Positions 53,722 to 61,883 of a stretch of 64,000 nt of DNA are shown piece by piece. The stretch comes from QHXW01 sp963847515 (GTDB lineage: Bacteria; Acidobacteriota; Terriglobia; Bryobacterales; Bryobacteraceae). The first letter of the stretch is position 1. Each line of letters begins with the position of its first letter. Made by a program: the position numbers and the translations under genes. The DNA lies in assembly GCA_963847515.1 (NCBI GenBank), contig CAWKAA010000001.1:1674001-1738000 (forward strand), given 5' to 3'. The notes beneath the pieces are model-generated. The model worked only from the letters and a program-made list of their open reading frames with translations, did no database searches and was not told the DNA's origin.

Positions 53722-54597
53722 TCAAAACAGGATCGACGGTAACCATGCCCCGGCCGGCTCGCTGTAAAGTCCAACGCTCATCAACGTCATCGGCTGGACG
53801 ACTCGCAGACCGTTCGACAGACACCAGCGGAAGAGAGCGTTGTTCCGCGACGGCACGAGGATTCCCGGACCGCCGAACGAGTCCACCGACGCGATCAGGG
53901 ACTGCAGGTCCAGATTGGTTTCCGCCGTTGCATGGCCGAAAAAAGCCAAGTTCGTGGTGTACCCGGTAATGCTTCCGCCGCGGTCTACAACTTTGGCAGT
54001 GCCCTGTTGGATCGCTTGCGCCAGTTCTGTGCCTCGATCGAACCCATGAACCCTCCGGCACAGGGCATTGCAGGCACCCAGATCGGTTCGCTCGGCTGGT
54101 CGCACAATACATCCGTCAAGACTCCGCTGCACTGTTCGTCCCTGCATGCAGGCAAGAGGTTCCCGGATATCGAAGCCAAGGCCAGCATACAGTGAGAGCG
54201 AGCGGTTGTGAAACGCGGCTTGTACCAGCCGGATTCCGGCGGCGCCTTGTTCGTTCGCTCGATCCATCACCGCTTGCATGAGCCCGCGGCCAATGCCGAG
54301 GTTTTGTGCGCCAGGGTCAATGGTGATTGGGCCGACACCTGATATTACGGAACGCTCGTCGAGGCAATTGCTGCCCACGATCCGGCCTTCGTGTTCTGCC
54401 ACCACACAGTAGAAACCGGGGGCGGAAAACATCATCGAAAGCACGCCGATGGCGTCCTCCGGTCCGGGGAAATCGCAGGGAAAAGCGTGCGCTGCACTGA
54501 TCGTTGAGAATGCGTCGTAGCAAATTTGCCCACACGCGGGACTATCCTCCGGCACGGCAATACGGAGCACCAGGTTCGGCTGTGGTTTCGGCGACAT
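53722..54597 (-). CDS. Tandem GNAT acetyltransferase
   Basis: The ATG at 54597 has an excellent site (AAAGGAGGTG) upstream and is chosen over the 54726 frame opening. The 291-residue protein has an N-terminal GNAT domain with acetyl-CoA motif A (ITIDPGAQNLGIGRGLMQAV) and LYAGLGFDIREPL, and a second, more divergent GNAT half (CIVRPAERTDLGACNALCRR). The substrate is unknown. The start region upstream carries one copy of a direct repeat (54691-54750). Confidence 0.8.
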   Translation of the reverse strand: MSPKPQPNLVLRIAVPEDSPACGQICYDAFSTISAAHAFPCDFPGPEDAIGVLSMMFSAPGFYCVVAEHEGRIVGSNCLDERSVISGVGPITIDPGAQNLGIGRGLMQAVMDRANEQGAAGIRLVQAAFHNRSLSLYAGLGFDIREPLACMQGRTVQRSLDGCIVRPAERTDLGACNALCRRVHGFDRGTELAQAIQQGTAKVVDRGGSITGYTTNLAFFGHATAETNLDLQSLIASVDSFGGPGILVPSRNNALFRWCLSNGLRVVQPMTLMSVGLYSEPAGAWLPSILF

Positions 54598-54690
54598 AAG
54601 CGCACCTCCTTTACAGGTATCCGAGGAGTATAGCAGCGATAGCGGCAATAGAATCGCCCTGCGCACCACCCGGCTCCAGTTCCTGAATGG

Positions 54691-54750
54691 TCGGCAACCC
54701 GGACGTGAACGCTCGGTACGGGTCACTTCCCAGTGGCGCGTTAATCGGGA
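54691..54750 (+). repeat. Dispersed direct repeat, copy 1
   Basis: A 60-bp sequence beginning TCGGCAACCCGGACGTGAA recurs at 58061-58119 with five mismatches and one gap. Both copies lie in non-coding DNA in the same orientation, 3.3 kb apart. Confidence 0.7.
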
Positions 54751-54831
54751 CTTAGCGCTAGTCCTGCGGCTGAAAAATTCTGGTAATGACCATCAAGCTC
54801 TTGTCTAGCAACAAGCTGCTTCGTCGATCGA

Positions 54832-55250
54832 TCACCTCCGTAACTTGCCGGCGAGCCAGTAATCGATACTGAACTCTCCGGGACCAAAGCAGATCAGCAA
54901 GATAAAGAAGAGCACGTACAGGACTTCCGGAAGGTAGAGGAAATCGTCGAGCCAGTTAAGAGGCGAAAGTCCTTTAGGCATGGCGGAAAGCTTGGTGGTC
55001 AGGATGGCGACAAGCATATCGACCAATAAAGCCGCGCAGGCCAGGCTCGAAAGAAACCCTACGGTCAGCAAGGATCCGCCAACGAACTCGACATCCGACA
55101 CGAAATAAGCCATCAGGTGGGGAAACGGGACTTTGGCCTCAACGAGCGTTTCGTACATAGTTTGCGTGCTACCGGCGACAAACAATTTGTTTGCCCCGGA
55201 GATGGCGAAGAACAGCCCGAGCGAAACGCGTACCAGCAGGATGGCATATG
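54832..55250 (-). pseudogene. DoxX-family membrane protein, 5' end split by IS481 element
   Basis: The remaining 3' part encodes four membrane segments (YAILLVRVSLGLFFAISGAN; FVGGSLLTVGFLSSLACAAL; LLVDMLVAILTT; VLYVLFFILLICFG) of the DoxX family. At 55250 the sequence enters the IS. Beyond the IS, the minus strand from 56549 reads MEGQEVDWKRLVQFALLGSS then DLEP, which joins in frame to YAILL when one target-site copy is removed. A chimeric ORF survives: an ATG inside the IS at 55302 adds 17 IS-encoded residues and runs to 54832, 156 residues in all. Whether it is expressed is unknown. Confidence 0.8.
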
Positions 55251-56472
55251 TGTAATAACTCAGACTTGATCTGACATAGTTGGTTAGATCAAGCAGCCGC
55301 ATCAGCGGCCGCGCCTCCGCCTACGCTCCGCTGCGCAGGGCTCCGCTCCGGCTCCGGCGCTACGTTCTGGAACGAGTCGAGCATTTTCTCTTGCGCCAAG
55401 TGTGCCGAGTCCGAGAAAGTCTGCATCGGGGTCTTGCCATAACAGTACTTTCCAGAATGTGTTCGTGTCAGATTGTACTCCCGCAGCCAGTCATCCAGAT
55501 CCGCCTGTAATTCGTCGAGGCGCTGATAGAGCTTCTTGCGAAAGGCGGTGGCATAAAACTCTTCCTGGATGGTGCGATGGAAGCGCTCGCAGATACCGTT
55601 GGTCTGCGGATGCCGGGCCTTGGTGCGGCTGTGGTCGATATTCTCGACCGCCAGGTACAACTGGTATTCGTGATGCTCGCGCTGCCCACAGTATTCTGTA
55701 CCGCGATCGGTGAGCACGCGCAGCAGCGGAACTTTCTGCTCCTCGAAGAACGGCAGCACGCGGTCGTTAAGCATGTCGGCGGCCACCAGAGCATTTTTGC
55801 GGTCGTAGAGCTTGGCGAAAGCGACCTTGGTGTACGTGTCGAGGAACGTCTGCTGATAGATCCGGCCCACGCTCTTGATCGTGCCCACGTAATAGGTATC
55901 CTGGGCTCCTAGGTAGCCGGGATGCGCGGTTTCGATCTCGCCGTGCGCTTCCTTTTCCTCGCGCGCCCGCTCCATGGCGCGGAGTTGCTCCTCGGTGAGA
56001 ACGATGTGTTCCTGGGCGGCCTTGGCCTCGAGCGCCTTCAGCCGCTTACGAAACGTTTCCAGATCATGCCGGAGCCAGACGCTGCGAACGCCCGTGGGAG
56101 AAACGAATAGGCCACGCTTGGTCAGTTCGTTCGCCACACGCACCTGGCCCAAAGCCGGCTTCTCCAAGGCCATCTCCATAATGGCCTTTTCAACGTGATC
56201 CTCGACCCGATTCTTCGGACAAGGCTTGCGTCGGCTGATCTCGCGCAACGCCAGCTCGCCGCCCTTGTCGTACAGTTCTTTGAAACGGTAGAAACTATCT
56301 CTGGAATAACCCATCACCTTGCAGGCTTCCGAGACGCTGCCCAGCATCTCGCTGAGCTTCAACAGCCCTACTTTGTTCTTGATGATCTTCTGTTCGGTGT
56401 TCATCGCTGACACTCTCCTGACCGCGCTTCCGCGCAGTCTATCAAATGTCAGATCAAGTTGAGATTAGTACA
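55251..56472. mobile_element. Complete IS481-family insertion sequence with 7-bp target duplication
   Basis: 1,222 bp. The ends read TGTAATAA inward from the left and TGTACTAA inward from the right; after five mismatched bases both share ACTTGATCTGACAT. GCATATG is duplicated immediately outside each end (55244-55250 and 56473-56479). One transposase gene fills the inside. Intact ends, gene and target duplication point to a recent, possibly still active insertion. Confidence 0.9.
55289..56413 (-). CDS. IS481-family DDE transposase
   Basis: 374 residues. N-terminal helix-turn-helix (SVSEACKVMGYSRDSFYRFK), then an rve integrase core with D172 (GAQDTYYVGTIK), D236 (LTDRGTEYCG) and E276 (PQTNGICERFHRTIQEEF). 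The Ala/Gly-rich C-terminal tail ends at 55289, close to the left inverted repeat. It is intact and would catalyse movement of the surrounding element. Its own promoter should lie in the 59 bp inside the right end. Confidence 0.95.
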   Translation of the reverse strand: MSAMNTEQKIIKNKVGLLKLSEMLGSVSEACKVMGYSRDSFYRFKELYDKGGELALREISRRKPCPKNRVEDHVEKAIMEMALEKPALGQVRVANELTKRGLFVSPTGVRSVWLRHDLETFRKRLKALEAKAAQEHIVLTEEQLRAMERAREEKEAHGEIETAHPGYLGAQDTYYVGTIKSVGRIYQQTFLDTYTKVAFAKLYDRKNALVAADMLNDRVLPFFEEQKVPLLRVLTDRGTEYCGQREHHEYQLYLAVENIDHSRTKARHPQTNGICERFHRTIQEEFYATAFRKKLYQRLDELQADLDDWLREYNLTRTHSGKYCYGKTPMQTFSDSAHLAQEKMLDSFQNVAPEPERSPAQRSVGGGAAADAAA

Positions 56473-56549
56473 GCATATGGTTCCAAATCACTGCTACCCA
56501 GCAGCGCAAACTGGACCAACCGTTTCCAATCCACCTCTTGTCCCTCCAT
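56473..56549 (-). pseudogene. Displaced 5' fragment of the DoxX gene
   Basis: Read leftward from 56549 this is ATG GAG GGA CAA GAG GTG and on through KRLVQFALLGSS to the target duplication. It aligns in frame with the DoxX body at 55250 once the IS and one GCATATG copy are removed. The frame is also open a little further upstream, so the original start could be slightly earlier. Confidence 0.7.
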
Positions 56550-56709
56550 CGGAGGATGTGCTGTACCGGTACCCCATATCATACAGTTCGACTTCTTCGG
56601 TAGCCGCGTTGATCAGGGCTTAGCGGGTCTCTGGCGTTAATCTCTGTTCTCGACAATCATGCTGCAAACCGCAAATGGCGGTGTCGTTTGCGAATTCTCC
56701 GCCTCGAGA

Positions 56710-57129
56710 TTATGTGTCCATCCGTTCGACCCATTGAGCGCGCCATGCGGGAGCCACGAATGCATCCGCAAAGTACTGTGTTTCCCGCGCAACCTTGTCG
56801 TCCCTGAACTCCATGATGCTCACGGTGTAGGACGGCTTGCCGTCATATGTCAGGATGAATTCGGTGATCCAAAGATCACCGCCGCCAATGATTCGTCGGA
56901 CAGCAAACCGCTTTTTGCTCGGCTGACTAGCGCGTTGGTTCTGTATGTTGCGTCGACCGCGGGTTCGCTCGCCTGACTGCGGGTATTCCAGCACCGCGTC
57001 CTCGTGATAGATGCGGTGCTCCGTTTCAAAATCGTTGGCATCGGACGCTGCCCAATGCTCGTCCAGTGCCGCACGGATCTCTTGATCTCGCACTCCAGAA
57101 TGCTGCTCCTTCTTTTGTTGATCGTTCAT
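56710..57129 (-). CDS. SnoaL/NTF2-like protein
   Basis: 139 residues, no signal peptide. The segment AALDEHWAASDANDFETEHR, IYHEDAVLEYPQSGER and later SIMEFRDDKVARETQYFAD is the classic SnoaL-like cone fold pattern. Such proteins are small enzymes or binding proteins of varied function. Monocistronic; upstream lies a strong hairpin element at 57260-57316. Confidence 0.75.
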   Translation of the reverse strand: MNDQQKKEQHSGVRDQEIRAALDEHWAASDANDFETEHRIYHEDAVLEYPQSGERTRGRRNIQNQRASQPSKKRFAVRRIIGGGDLWITEFILTYDGKPSYTVSIMEFRDDKVARETQYFADAFVAPAWRAQWVERMDT

Positions 57130-57462
57130 CTTGAGCCTTCAATTTGACAAGAAGCTATATGCTTTAGCGGAATCGGAGTGTACGACTCGTCAAGTCGCGC
57201 TGTTTCTTCGATCACCCCCGAGTCTACACCGCGTCGAAGCGTCTAACTCCTGATTAGTCGGCAAACCGGAAGTTGAGATCCGTCGGAGAACCTTGCCGCT
57301 CAACTTCCTGTTTGCCCGTGACACGATCAGAATAATCGAAGCTCGATACGTTCCTTAATGGAATGCGCGATCAGAGGGCAAGAGCCGCCCGGCGAGGGGA
57401 GCGAGGTCAGGTGGCGCTGCCCCGTGAAGCCCCGGCCAGCGCTCGGCAGGTGCAGCGCCTTG
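57130..57462. other. Intergenic region with a large hairpin element
   Basis: About 330 bp between the SnoaL-like gene and the VOC gene, both on the minus strand. It contains the hairpin at 57260-57316. Short plus-strand frames (for example from 57358) are antisense to the VOC gene and are not credible. Confidence 0.4.
57260..57316. repeat. Hairpin with 18-bp arms, possible MITE/REP
   Basis: The left arm GGCAAACCGGAAGTTGAG (57260-57277) pairs with 57299-57316 at 17 of 18 positions across a 21-bp loop. CTGAT on the left (57250) and ATCAG on the right (ending 57330) extend the symmetry. No T tract follows on either strand, so a terminator is less likely than a small repeat element. Confidence 0.65.
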
Positions 57463-57852
57463 TCAGGCCGCAGAGAGCGCACTGATCGTAACGTAATACC
57501 CGTCCGGATCTCGGAGCGAGAACTCCTTGGTCTGAGTGTTCGGATTCACGTGTGGCTCCTCTTCGAGCCGGGTGACGAGAGAGCGTGCCCTTTGAAGCGC
57601 CAGGTCGAAATCATCGACACGGAAGAACAACAGGAGCCCGTTGCCGGGTGTCCCGTGATCGGGGCTCATCAATGAGGGATGCTCGTGGGCGCCCCACTCG
57701 TGGAGGCAGAGCAAGACAGTTCCATCTGAATCGAGGATTTGCCCAAAGTAATCATGGGCAGGAGGGGTAGCCGGCTGACCGAACAGCATCTGGTACCATT
57801 TCAAGCTACCCGGCACGTCGCCTACCCCTACAATCGTCCACGTGCGCTTCAT
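57463..57852 (-). CDS. VOC-family (glyoxalase-like) protein
   Basis: 129 residues, one VOC module pair: RTWTIVGVGDVPGSLKWYQM at the N-terminus and LRDPDGYYVTISA at the C-terminus, with LLLFFRVDDFDLALQRARSL between. The usual metal-binding His near the start is not evident (WTIVGV), so it may be a non-catalytic binder. Stand-alone gene of unknown substrate. Confidence 0.78.
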   Translation of the reverse strand: MKRTWTIVGVGDVPGSLKWYQMLFGQPATPPAHDYFGQILDSDGTVLLCLHEWGAHEHPSLMSPDHGTPGNGLLLFFRVDDFDLALQRARSLVTRLEEEPHVNPNTQTKEFSLRDPDGYYVTISALSAA

Positions 57853-58214
57853 CGGGTCCCCTTCTGCGGACTAATTCCTGTTTAGACCGTCGTGGATAAC
57901 AGGCCATGGACGGCCTAAAACGAAGTAGTCGCCGACAACCCATTCTGTTTACACTCGCTTCTAGCATATTCCAGAACTTGCCGTACTGTTTCATGCCGGC
58001 AGGCGAGTCAGGCTAAACCTGCCATCGCCTAGAGATAGATCCAATCAGACTGGCGAATCGTCGGCAACCCGGACGTGAAGGCCCGGTACGGGTCGCTTCC
58101 CAGTGGTGCGTAATCCGGAGAGGACCGGTGGATGGAGGCCGACTCGTTACTAAGCCAGTGCTGAAAGCGAGCGTCACTGGTCCTACGCTGCCTCTTCAAT
58201 GATCATATGGAGGG
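57853..58214. other. Intergenic region with direct repeat copy 2
   Basis: About 360 bp. It contains the repeat at 58061-58119. The rest shows no credible gene. Confidence 0.4.
58061..58119 (+). repeat. Dispersed direct repeat, copy 2
   Basis: It begins TCGGCAACCCGGACGTGAA like copy 1 at 54691-54750, then differs at five positions and one gap. Both are intergenic and in the same orientation. Confidence 0.7.
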
Positions 58215-58946
58215 TCAGTGCGCCATCGGCGGAGCCAGCGTCCCATCGGACCATGTGCCAACCGGGACCATCAGAATAGTCACCCGTTCTTCTGGATCAT
58301 CTGTCGCCAGAACCGGCGAACCCGGCAGATCGGCTCCCCAGCTTTTCGCCGCGTCGCCCGGAATGAAAAACATCAGATGCGGATGCCAGTTCATGCCTTG
58401 ATCGCTTAAATACTGGTGCTTCGACATCATGTAGCACATCGCACCCGGTTCGAGCACGGGCAGTTCCTTCTTATCCAGTGCCAATGCGGTCGCCTGGACG
58501 ATCTCGGTCTTCGACTTTCCCGCCAGCACAAGTTTGGTCTTCATCAGGTAGATGGGCGCAAAGCTTCTTGCGGACGGCGGATTAAAGCAAATGGCACCGC
58601 GAATTTTGGAATTCCAGAATTCCGGATGATCGGTGGTGGCGCCCCATGATCGTTCCACTATACAGAGAAACCCATTCCTGCCTTTCACTGCGGTCCTGTA
58701 TCCCGTGCGGCCCAGCACCATCACTTCGGCCTCGGCCGAAATCGAGGCTGGAGCCGCACTGCGCGCCAGCGCAATTTCAGACTTCTCATCGGGCATCAAA
58801 TACTGATCGAGAGGAGCCATAGCCGGATAGGGAGTCTTCTTCGGCTGCGCTCGTGCCTGAGAAGTTGCGCCGGGTATGACAACCTGAACAAGGAGTGCCA
58901 AAGCGATGAGATTGTTGTGCAGCACCGGACTCTCCAGTGTACGCAT
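58215..58946 (-). CDS. Secreted conserved protein of unknown function
   Basis: 243 residues. Signal peptide ALALLVQVVIPGATSQARAQ, then PYPAMAPLDQYLMPDEKSEI and a domain with GRNGFLCIVERSWGATTDHP and WHPHLMFFIPGDAAKSWGAD. No family name was recognised, but the look is of a conserved acidobacterial/proteobacterial secreted protein. The HPHLMFF stretch might bind a ligand or metal. It is monocistronic. Confidence 0.65.
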   Translation of the reverse strand: MRTLESPVLHNNLIALALLVQVVIPGATSQARAQPKKTPYPAMAPLDQYLMPDEKSEIALARSAAPASISAEAEVMVLGRTGYRTAVKGRNGFLCIVERSWGATTDHPEFWNSKIRGAICFNPPSARSFAPIYLMKTKLVLAGKSKTEIVQATALALDKKELPVLEPGAMCYMMSKHQYLSDQGMNWHPHLMFFIPGDAAKSWGADLPGSPVLATDDPEERVTILMVPVGTWSDGTLAPPMAH

Positions 58947-59113
58947 ATTTTGCGCCGGGTTTCGGAATACCGATCCCGGGATCGCGTGTCAATACTAGAT
59001 CAAAAGGAAGAGAACGTCCAGCCAGAACATCGCTCTGCCGGCAAAGGTTGGTCCGCCCACCTTCCGGATGCCGCGTGATCCAGGATGAATAAGGACGTGT
59101 CGGCGTGTTTATG

Positions 59114-59590
59114 TCAGCCTCGCCGCGCGGCCTCGATGGCGGCGATATCGATCTTCTTCATCGTCATCATCGCCTCGAAGGCACGCTTTGCCTCACCGCC
59201 ACCAGCCGCAAGCGCATCAGTTAGCGCGCGCGGGGTGATCTGCCAGGAGAGGCCCCAGCGGTCCTTGCACCAACCGCACGCGCTTTCCGTGCCGCCATTG
59301 CCGACGATTGCGTTCCAGTAACGGTCCGTCTCTTCCTGATTCTCCGTCGCGATCTGGAAGGAAAAGGCCTCGGTGTGCCTGAACGCCGGGCCGCCGTTGA
59401 GACCGAGACAGGGGATGCCCAGGACGCTGAACTCCACCGTCAGCACATCGCCCTTCTTGCCGCCCGGATAGTCACCGGGAGCCTCGTGAACAGCGGTGAC
59501 TTTACTATCCGGAAAGGTGACGGCGTAGAAGCGCGCCGCCTCATGCGCGTCCTTGTCGAACCAGAGGCAGATCGTGTTCTTTGGCTTCAT
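59114..59590 (-). CDS. PhnB-like VOC protein
   Basis: 158 residues. ICLWFDKDAHEAARFYAVTF at the start, GIPCLGLNGGPAFRHTEAFS, then CGWCKDRWGLSWQITPRAL match the PhnB/'3-demethylubiquinone-9 3-methyltransferase' VOC subfamily, whose enzymatic role is in fact unproven. It is third in a scatter of VOC genes in this window. Complete and of normal length. Confidence 0.85.
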   Translation of the reverse strand: MKPKNTICLWFDKDAHEAARFYAVTFPDSKVTAVHEAPGDYPGGKKGDVLTVEFSVLGIPCLGLNGGPAFRHTEAFSFQIATENQEETDRYWNAIVGNGGTESACGWCKDRWGLSWQITPRALTDALAAGGGEAKRAFEAMMTMKKIDIAAIEAARRG

Positions 59591-59889
59591 GTTCGTGTGC
59601 TCCTTGTGCTCGATCAGGGCGAACGCCGCGGTCTTTTGCGTCGGCCCGTATCAGTGACCCGCCAGTTCATCTGCTGATCTGCTACGGCCGAATTGGCCGC
59701 CGCCCGTCCTGCCCTTCCGAATCATATCGCTGGCAGGGATCGACTGCGAGATCCGAAGCTATCACAGTCCAATTTCCGAATGATCCTCGATTCAGGTTCC
59801 TCCTAGGGGTAGATCACGCAAATCGGCGTAGCTTTTACCGATCATGCCAGGATAGCGCGAGCAACCAAAGTCACAACTACCACGTTCAG
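59591..59889. other. Intergenic region, no recognised gene
   Basis: About 300 bp upstream of the PhnB-like gene. It borders the decayed cyclase-like relic that follows. No credible gene or hairpin was found. Confidence 0.35.
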
Positions 59890-60165
59890 TTGTTGTATCA
59901 ACCCAGAACTCGGAAAGCGCGCAGTGTGTTGCAGCGGCTTGCCCTGCCGACACCGGTCTCCATCTCCAATGGGATATGCTCGGGATGGTGGTATGGACGA
60001 AGAGCGCCGGCTTTTGGGTGTTTCGCAGTTCCATCCGCCATCTTCGAGCTCTTCGCCCAGAAGTGATTGCAGTGCGTCGTTCGGTTCTTTGAAATACCAG
60101 CCGATGGCGAGGATTCTGCCGTTGATGCAGGGCTCTGTTTCGCCGTAAAGGACGGCCGGTTGTTG
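59890..60165 (-). pseudogene. Relic of a prenyltransferase/squalene-cyclase-like protein
   Basis: Reading leftward from about 60165 one frame gives QQPAVLYGETEPCINGRILA, IGWYFKEPNDALQSLLGEEL and EDGGWNCETPKSRRSS. The DGGWNCE block with the preceding EPCINGR is the QW-type repeat of squalene-cyclase-like proteins. Next should come FHTTI; HTTI appears instead in the neighbouring frame, so the gene is frameshifted, and a stop lies just upstream. Only about 60 residues remain of a protein that is normally 300 or more. It is a true relic. Confidence 0.55.
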
Positions 60166-60197
60166 AGCAGCTTAGCCGAATCTCGCAGTTCTCCCCG

Positions 60198-61103
60198 CTA
60201 CTGCGTTGTAAACGTTAGCCCCACGTTGGTACCGTCCGTTGTCGGGCTGGCCGTGACGTAAGCTTTCCGTTTGTTACCGGCATCTTCCCCGGTCAAGGTT
60301 CCCAGACTGGTTTTGCCGTTCTGCTGGACGGTGTTGGTATTGACTTTCAATCCGGTCTTCTTGAGGGCGTCTTCGTAATAACTCATCACCTGCTCCACGG
60401 AATCTTTCGTGGTGAAGTGGAAGCTGCCGCTCGTTCCGGTGGCGTTCTGCATGGACACCGATCCCTGGGGAGTCGAGCCAGGGTAGGCCGGCAGCCAATT
60501 CGGCATCTTTTCTGTGCCGGCGCCGGCGTTAAACTTCATGGAGCCCTCGCTCGACTTCAACTCGAGCGAGCCTTTATCTCCATCGCCGTGCGCCTCCACG
60601 GCGAGCTTCTGGCCGTCCTGGTCAAAAACGAATTTGCCTCTTTGCGCGTCGGCAAAGTTCATCGTCAGCACCTTGCCGGTCTTCTTGTCGCGCACCGTAA
60701 TCGTGCCCTTGTCTTCATCCGTAGATACTACATCCACGTCGGGATGCGCCGCGGCAATGATTCTCGCAACCGCATAGCCCGGATTCTTTTCCATGATTCG
60801 GGCTACGTCCTTGGCTTTATGCGCGAGGTAATACATGGCCATGCTGCCCACAATCGCTCCCAGTACGAGCAAACCGAAGCACCCGCCAAGAATCCAAACG
60901 ATCGGACTGGTCTTCGTCGCAACTGCCGGCCCAACCGCGGGCGGCGGCGCTACCGGCCCGGAAGGCGCCATAGGCGATGCAGGAGAGACAGGTGGTGGCG
61001 CGGGCGCGCCTGGCGGCTGGGCCGCGCTGCCGGGCGCAGGCGCTCCGCAACTCCCACAAAATGGCCCCTGCACCTGGGCCCCGCACTTCGTACAAAATGC
61101 CAT
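60198..61103 (-). CDS. Zinc-ribbon membrane protein with C-terminal secreted domain
   Basis: 301 residues. Residues 3-20 form a zinc ribbon (FCTKCGAQVQGPFCGSCGAP). A Pro/Ala-rich linker, one membrane helix (WILGGCFGLLVLGAIVGSMA) and a domain with DVDVVSTDEDKGTITVRDKK and YPGSTPQGSVSMQ follow. The C-terminal part, with SVEQVMSYYEDALKKTGLKV, looks like the small alpha/beta domain used in other envelope proteins to track substrate-dependent change. Function is unknown; this design is widespread in Acidobacteria. Divergent from the yfiR-like gene. Confidence 0.7.
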   Translation of the reverse strand: MAFCTKCGAQVQGPFCGSCGAPAPGSAAQPPGAPAPPPVSPASPMAPSGPVAPPPAVGPAVATKTSPIVWILGGCFGLLVLGAIVGSMAMYYLAHKAKDVARIMEKNPGYAVARIIAAAHPDVDVVSTDEDKGTITVRDKKTGKVLTMNFADAQRGKFVFDQDGQKLAVEAHGDGDKGSLELKSSEGSMKFNAGAGTEKMPNWLPAYPGSTPQGSVSMQNATGTSGSFHFTTKDSVEQVMSYYEDALKKTGLKVNTNTVQQNGKTSLGTLTGEDAGNKRKAYVTASPTTDGTNVGLTFTTQ

Positions 61104-61277
61104 ATCACCCCCGGAGGCTCTAAGGTACGAAAACTGGCCGAAGTTGGCAAGAGTCGTGCCCTTCCTGTGCTAAAGAATTGCTTACTTTTGGTCGAATCTT
61201 CTATTGGTGGATGGTCGACGCGATATTGGTACGCAAGCTCTCCCCGACATCCCTCAGAGCGTTTTCGACGAGATTGT

Positions 61278-61883
61278 ATGGAGCCTCTGAATCAACCGCG
61301 GTCCTTCCGCCGAGGCCGCCTTGCGGTCACGACCGTGGTGATGGCGCTGATGTTGGGTTCCCGAGGGATGGCGGTTGCCGCTGAGGGGCAAACGCAGTCG
61401 CTCGAAATGCGGGTGGAAGCGGCCTTCCTCTACAGTTTCGCGCGGTTTGTCGAGTGGCCCGATGATTTGGGCGCTTCCGCCTCCGCTCCCGTCACGTTTT
61501 GCGTGCTCGGCGCGGCACCGCTCGAGGATGCCCTGGAACAGAGCCTAGCCGGCAAGACGATTAGCGGTCACCCGGTTTTGGCGCGGCGGATCACCGTTCT
61601 CGAAGACACTCTGCGATGCCGCGTTGCGTTCATTGGATGGGACGAAAAAAAGCGTCTGCCCGCCATGCTGGAAGTTCTGAATGGCGCACAGGTCCTGACC
61701 GTCGCCGACTTCGAGCAATTCGCCAGTCATGGCGGCATGATCCAGCTCAACAAAGAAGGAAACAAGTTCCATTTCGCCGTCAACGTGGACGCGGTGACCC
61801 GTCATGGGCTTCGCGTCAGCTCGAGGCTCCTGCAGCTGGCGGAGGTAGTCCATGAGTCTGCCACTGCCAGGAGCAAGCCATGA
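61278..61883 (+). CDS. YfiR-family periplasmic protein
   Basis: The upstream frame is open, but the ATG at 61278 gives a signal peptide (LAVTTVVMALMLGSRGMAVA) and is chosen; 201 residues. The family opening EMRVEAAFLYSFARFVEWPD and VTFCVLGAAPLEDALEQSLA, and later SHGGMIQLNKEGNKFHFAVN, define YfiR (DUF4154). In Pseudomonas YfiR is a periplasmic repressor of the diguanylate cyclase YfiN. Here the stop overlaps the start of a CHASE8-type hybrid kinase by ATGA, so it probably controls that kinase. One Cys pair of YfiR is partly conserved (C67-equivalent and C113 region). Confidence 0.88.
   Translation: MEPLNQPRSFRRGRLAVTTVVMALMLGSRGMAVAAEGQTQSLEMRVEAAFLYSFARFVEWPDDLGASASAPVTFCVLGAAPLEDALEQSLAGKTISGHPVLARRITVLEDTLRCRVAFIGWDEKKRLPAMLEVLNGAQVLTVADFEQFASHGGMIQLNKEGNKFHFAVNVDAVTRHGLRVSSRLLQLAEVVHESATARSKP

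Noticed and set aside
60417..61277. Long in-frame N-terminal extension of the YfiR-like protein
   Set aside because: It is antisense to the zinc-ribbon gene and lacks family similarity; a clean signal peptide begins at 61278.
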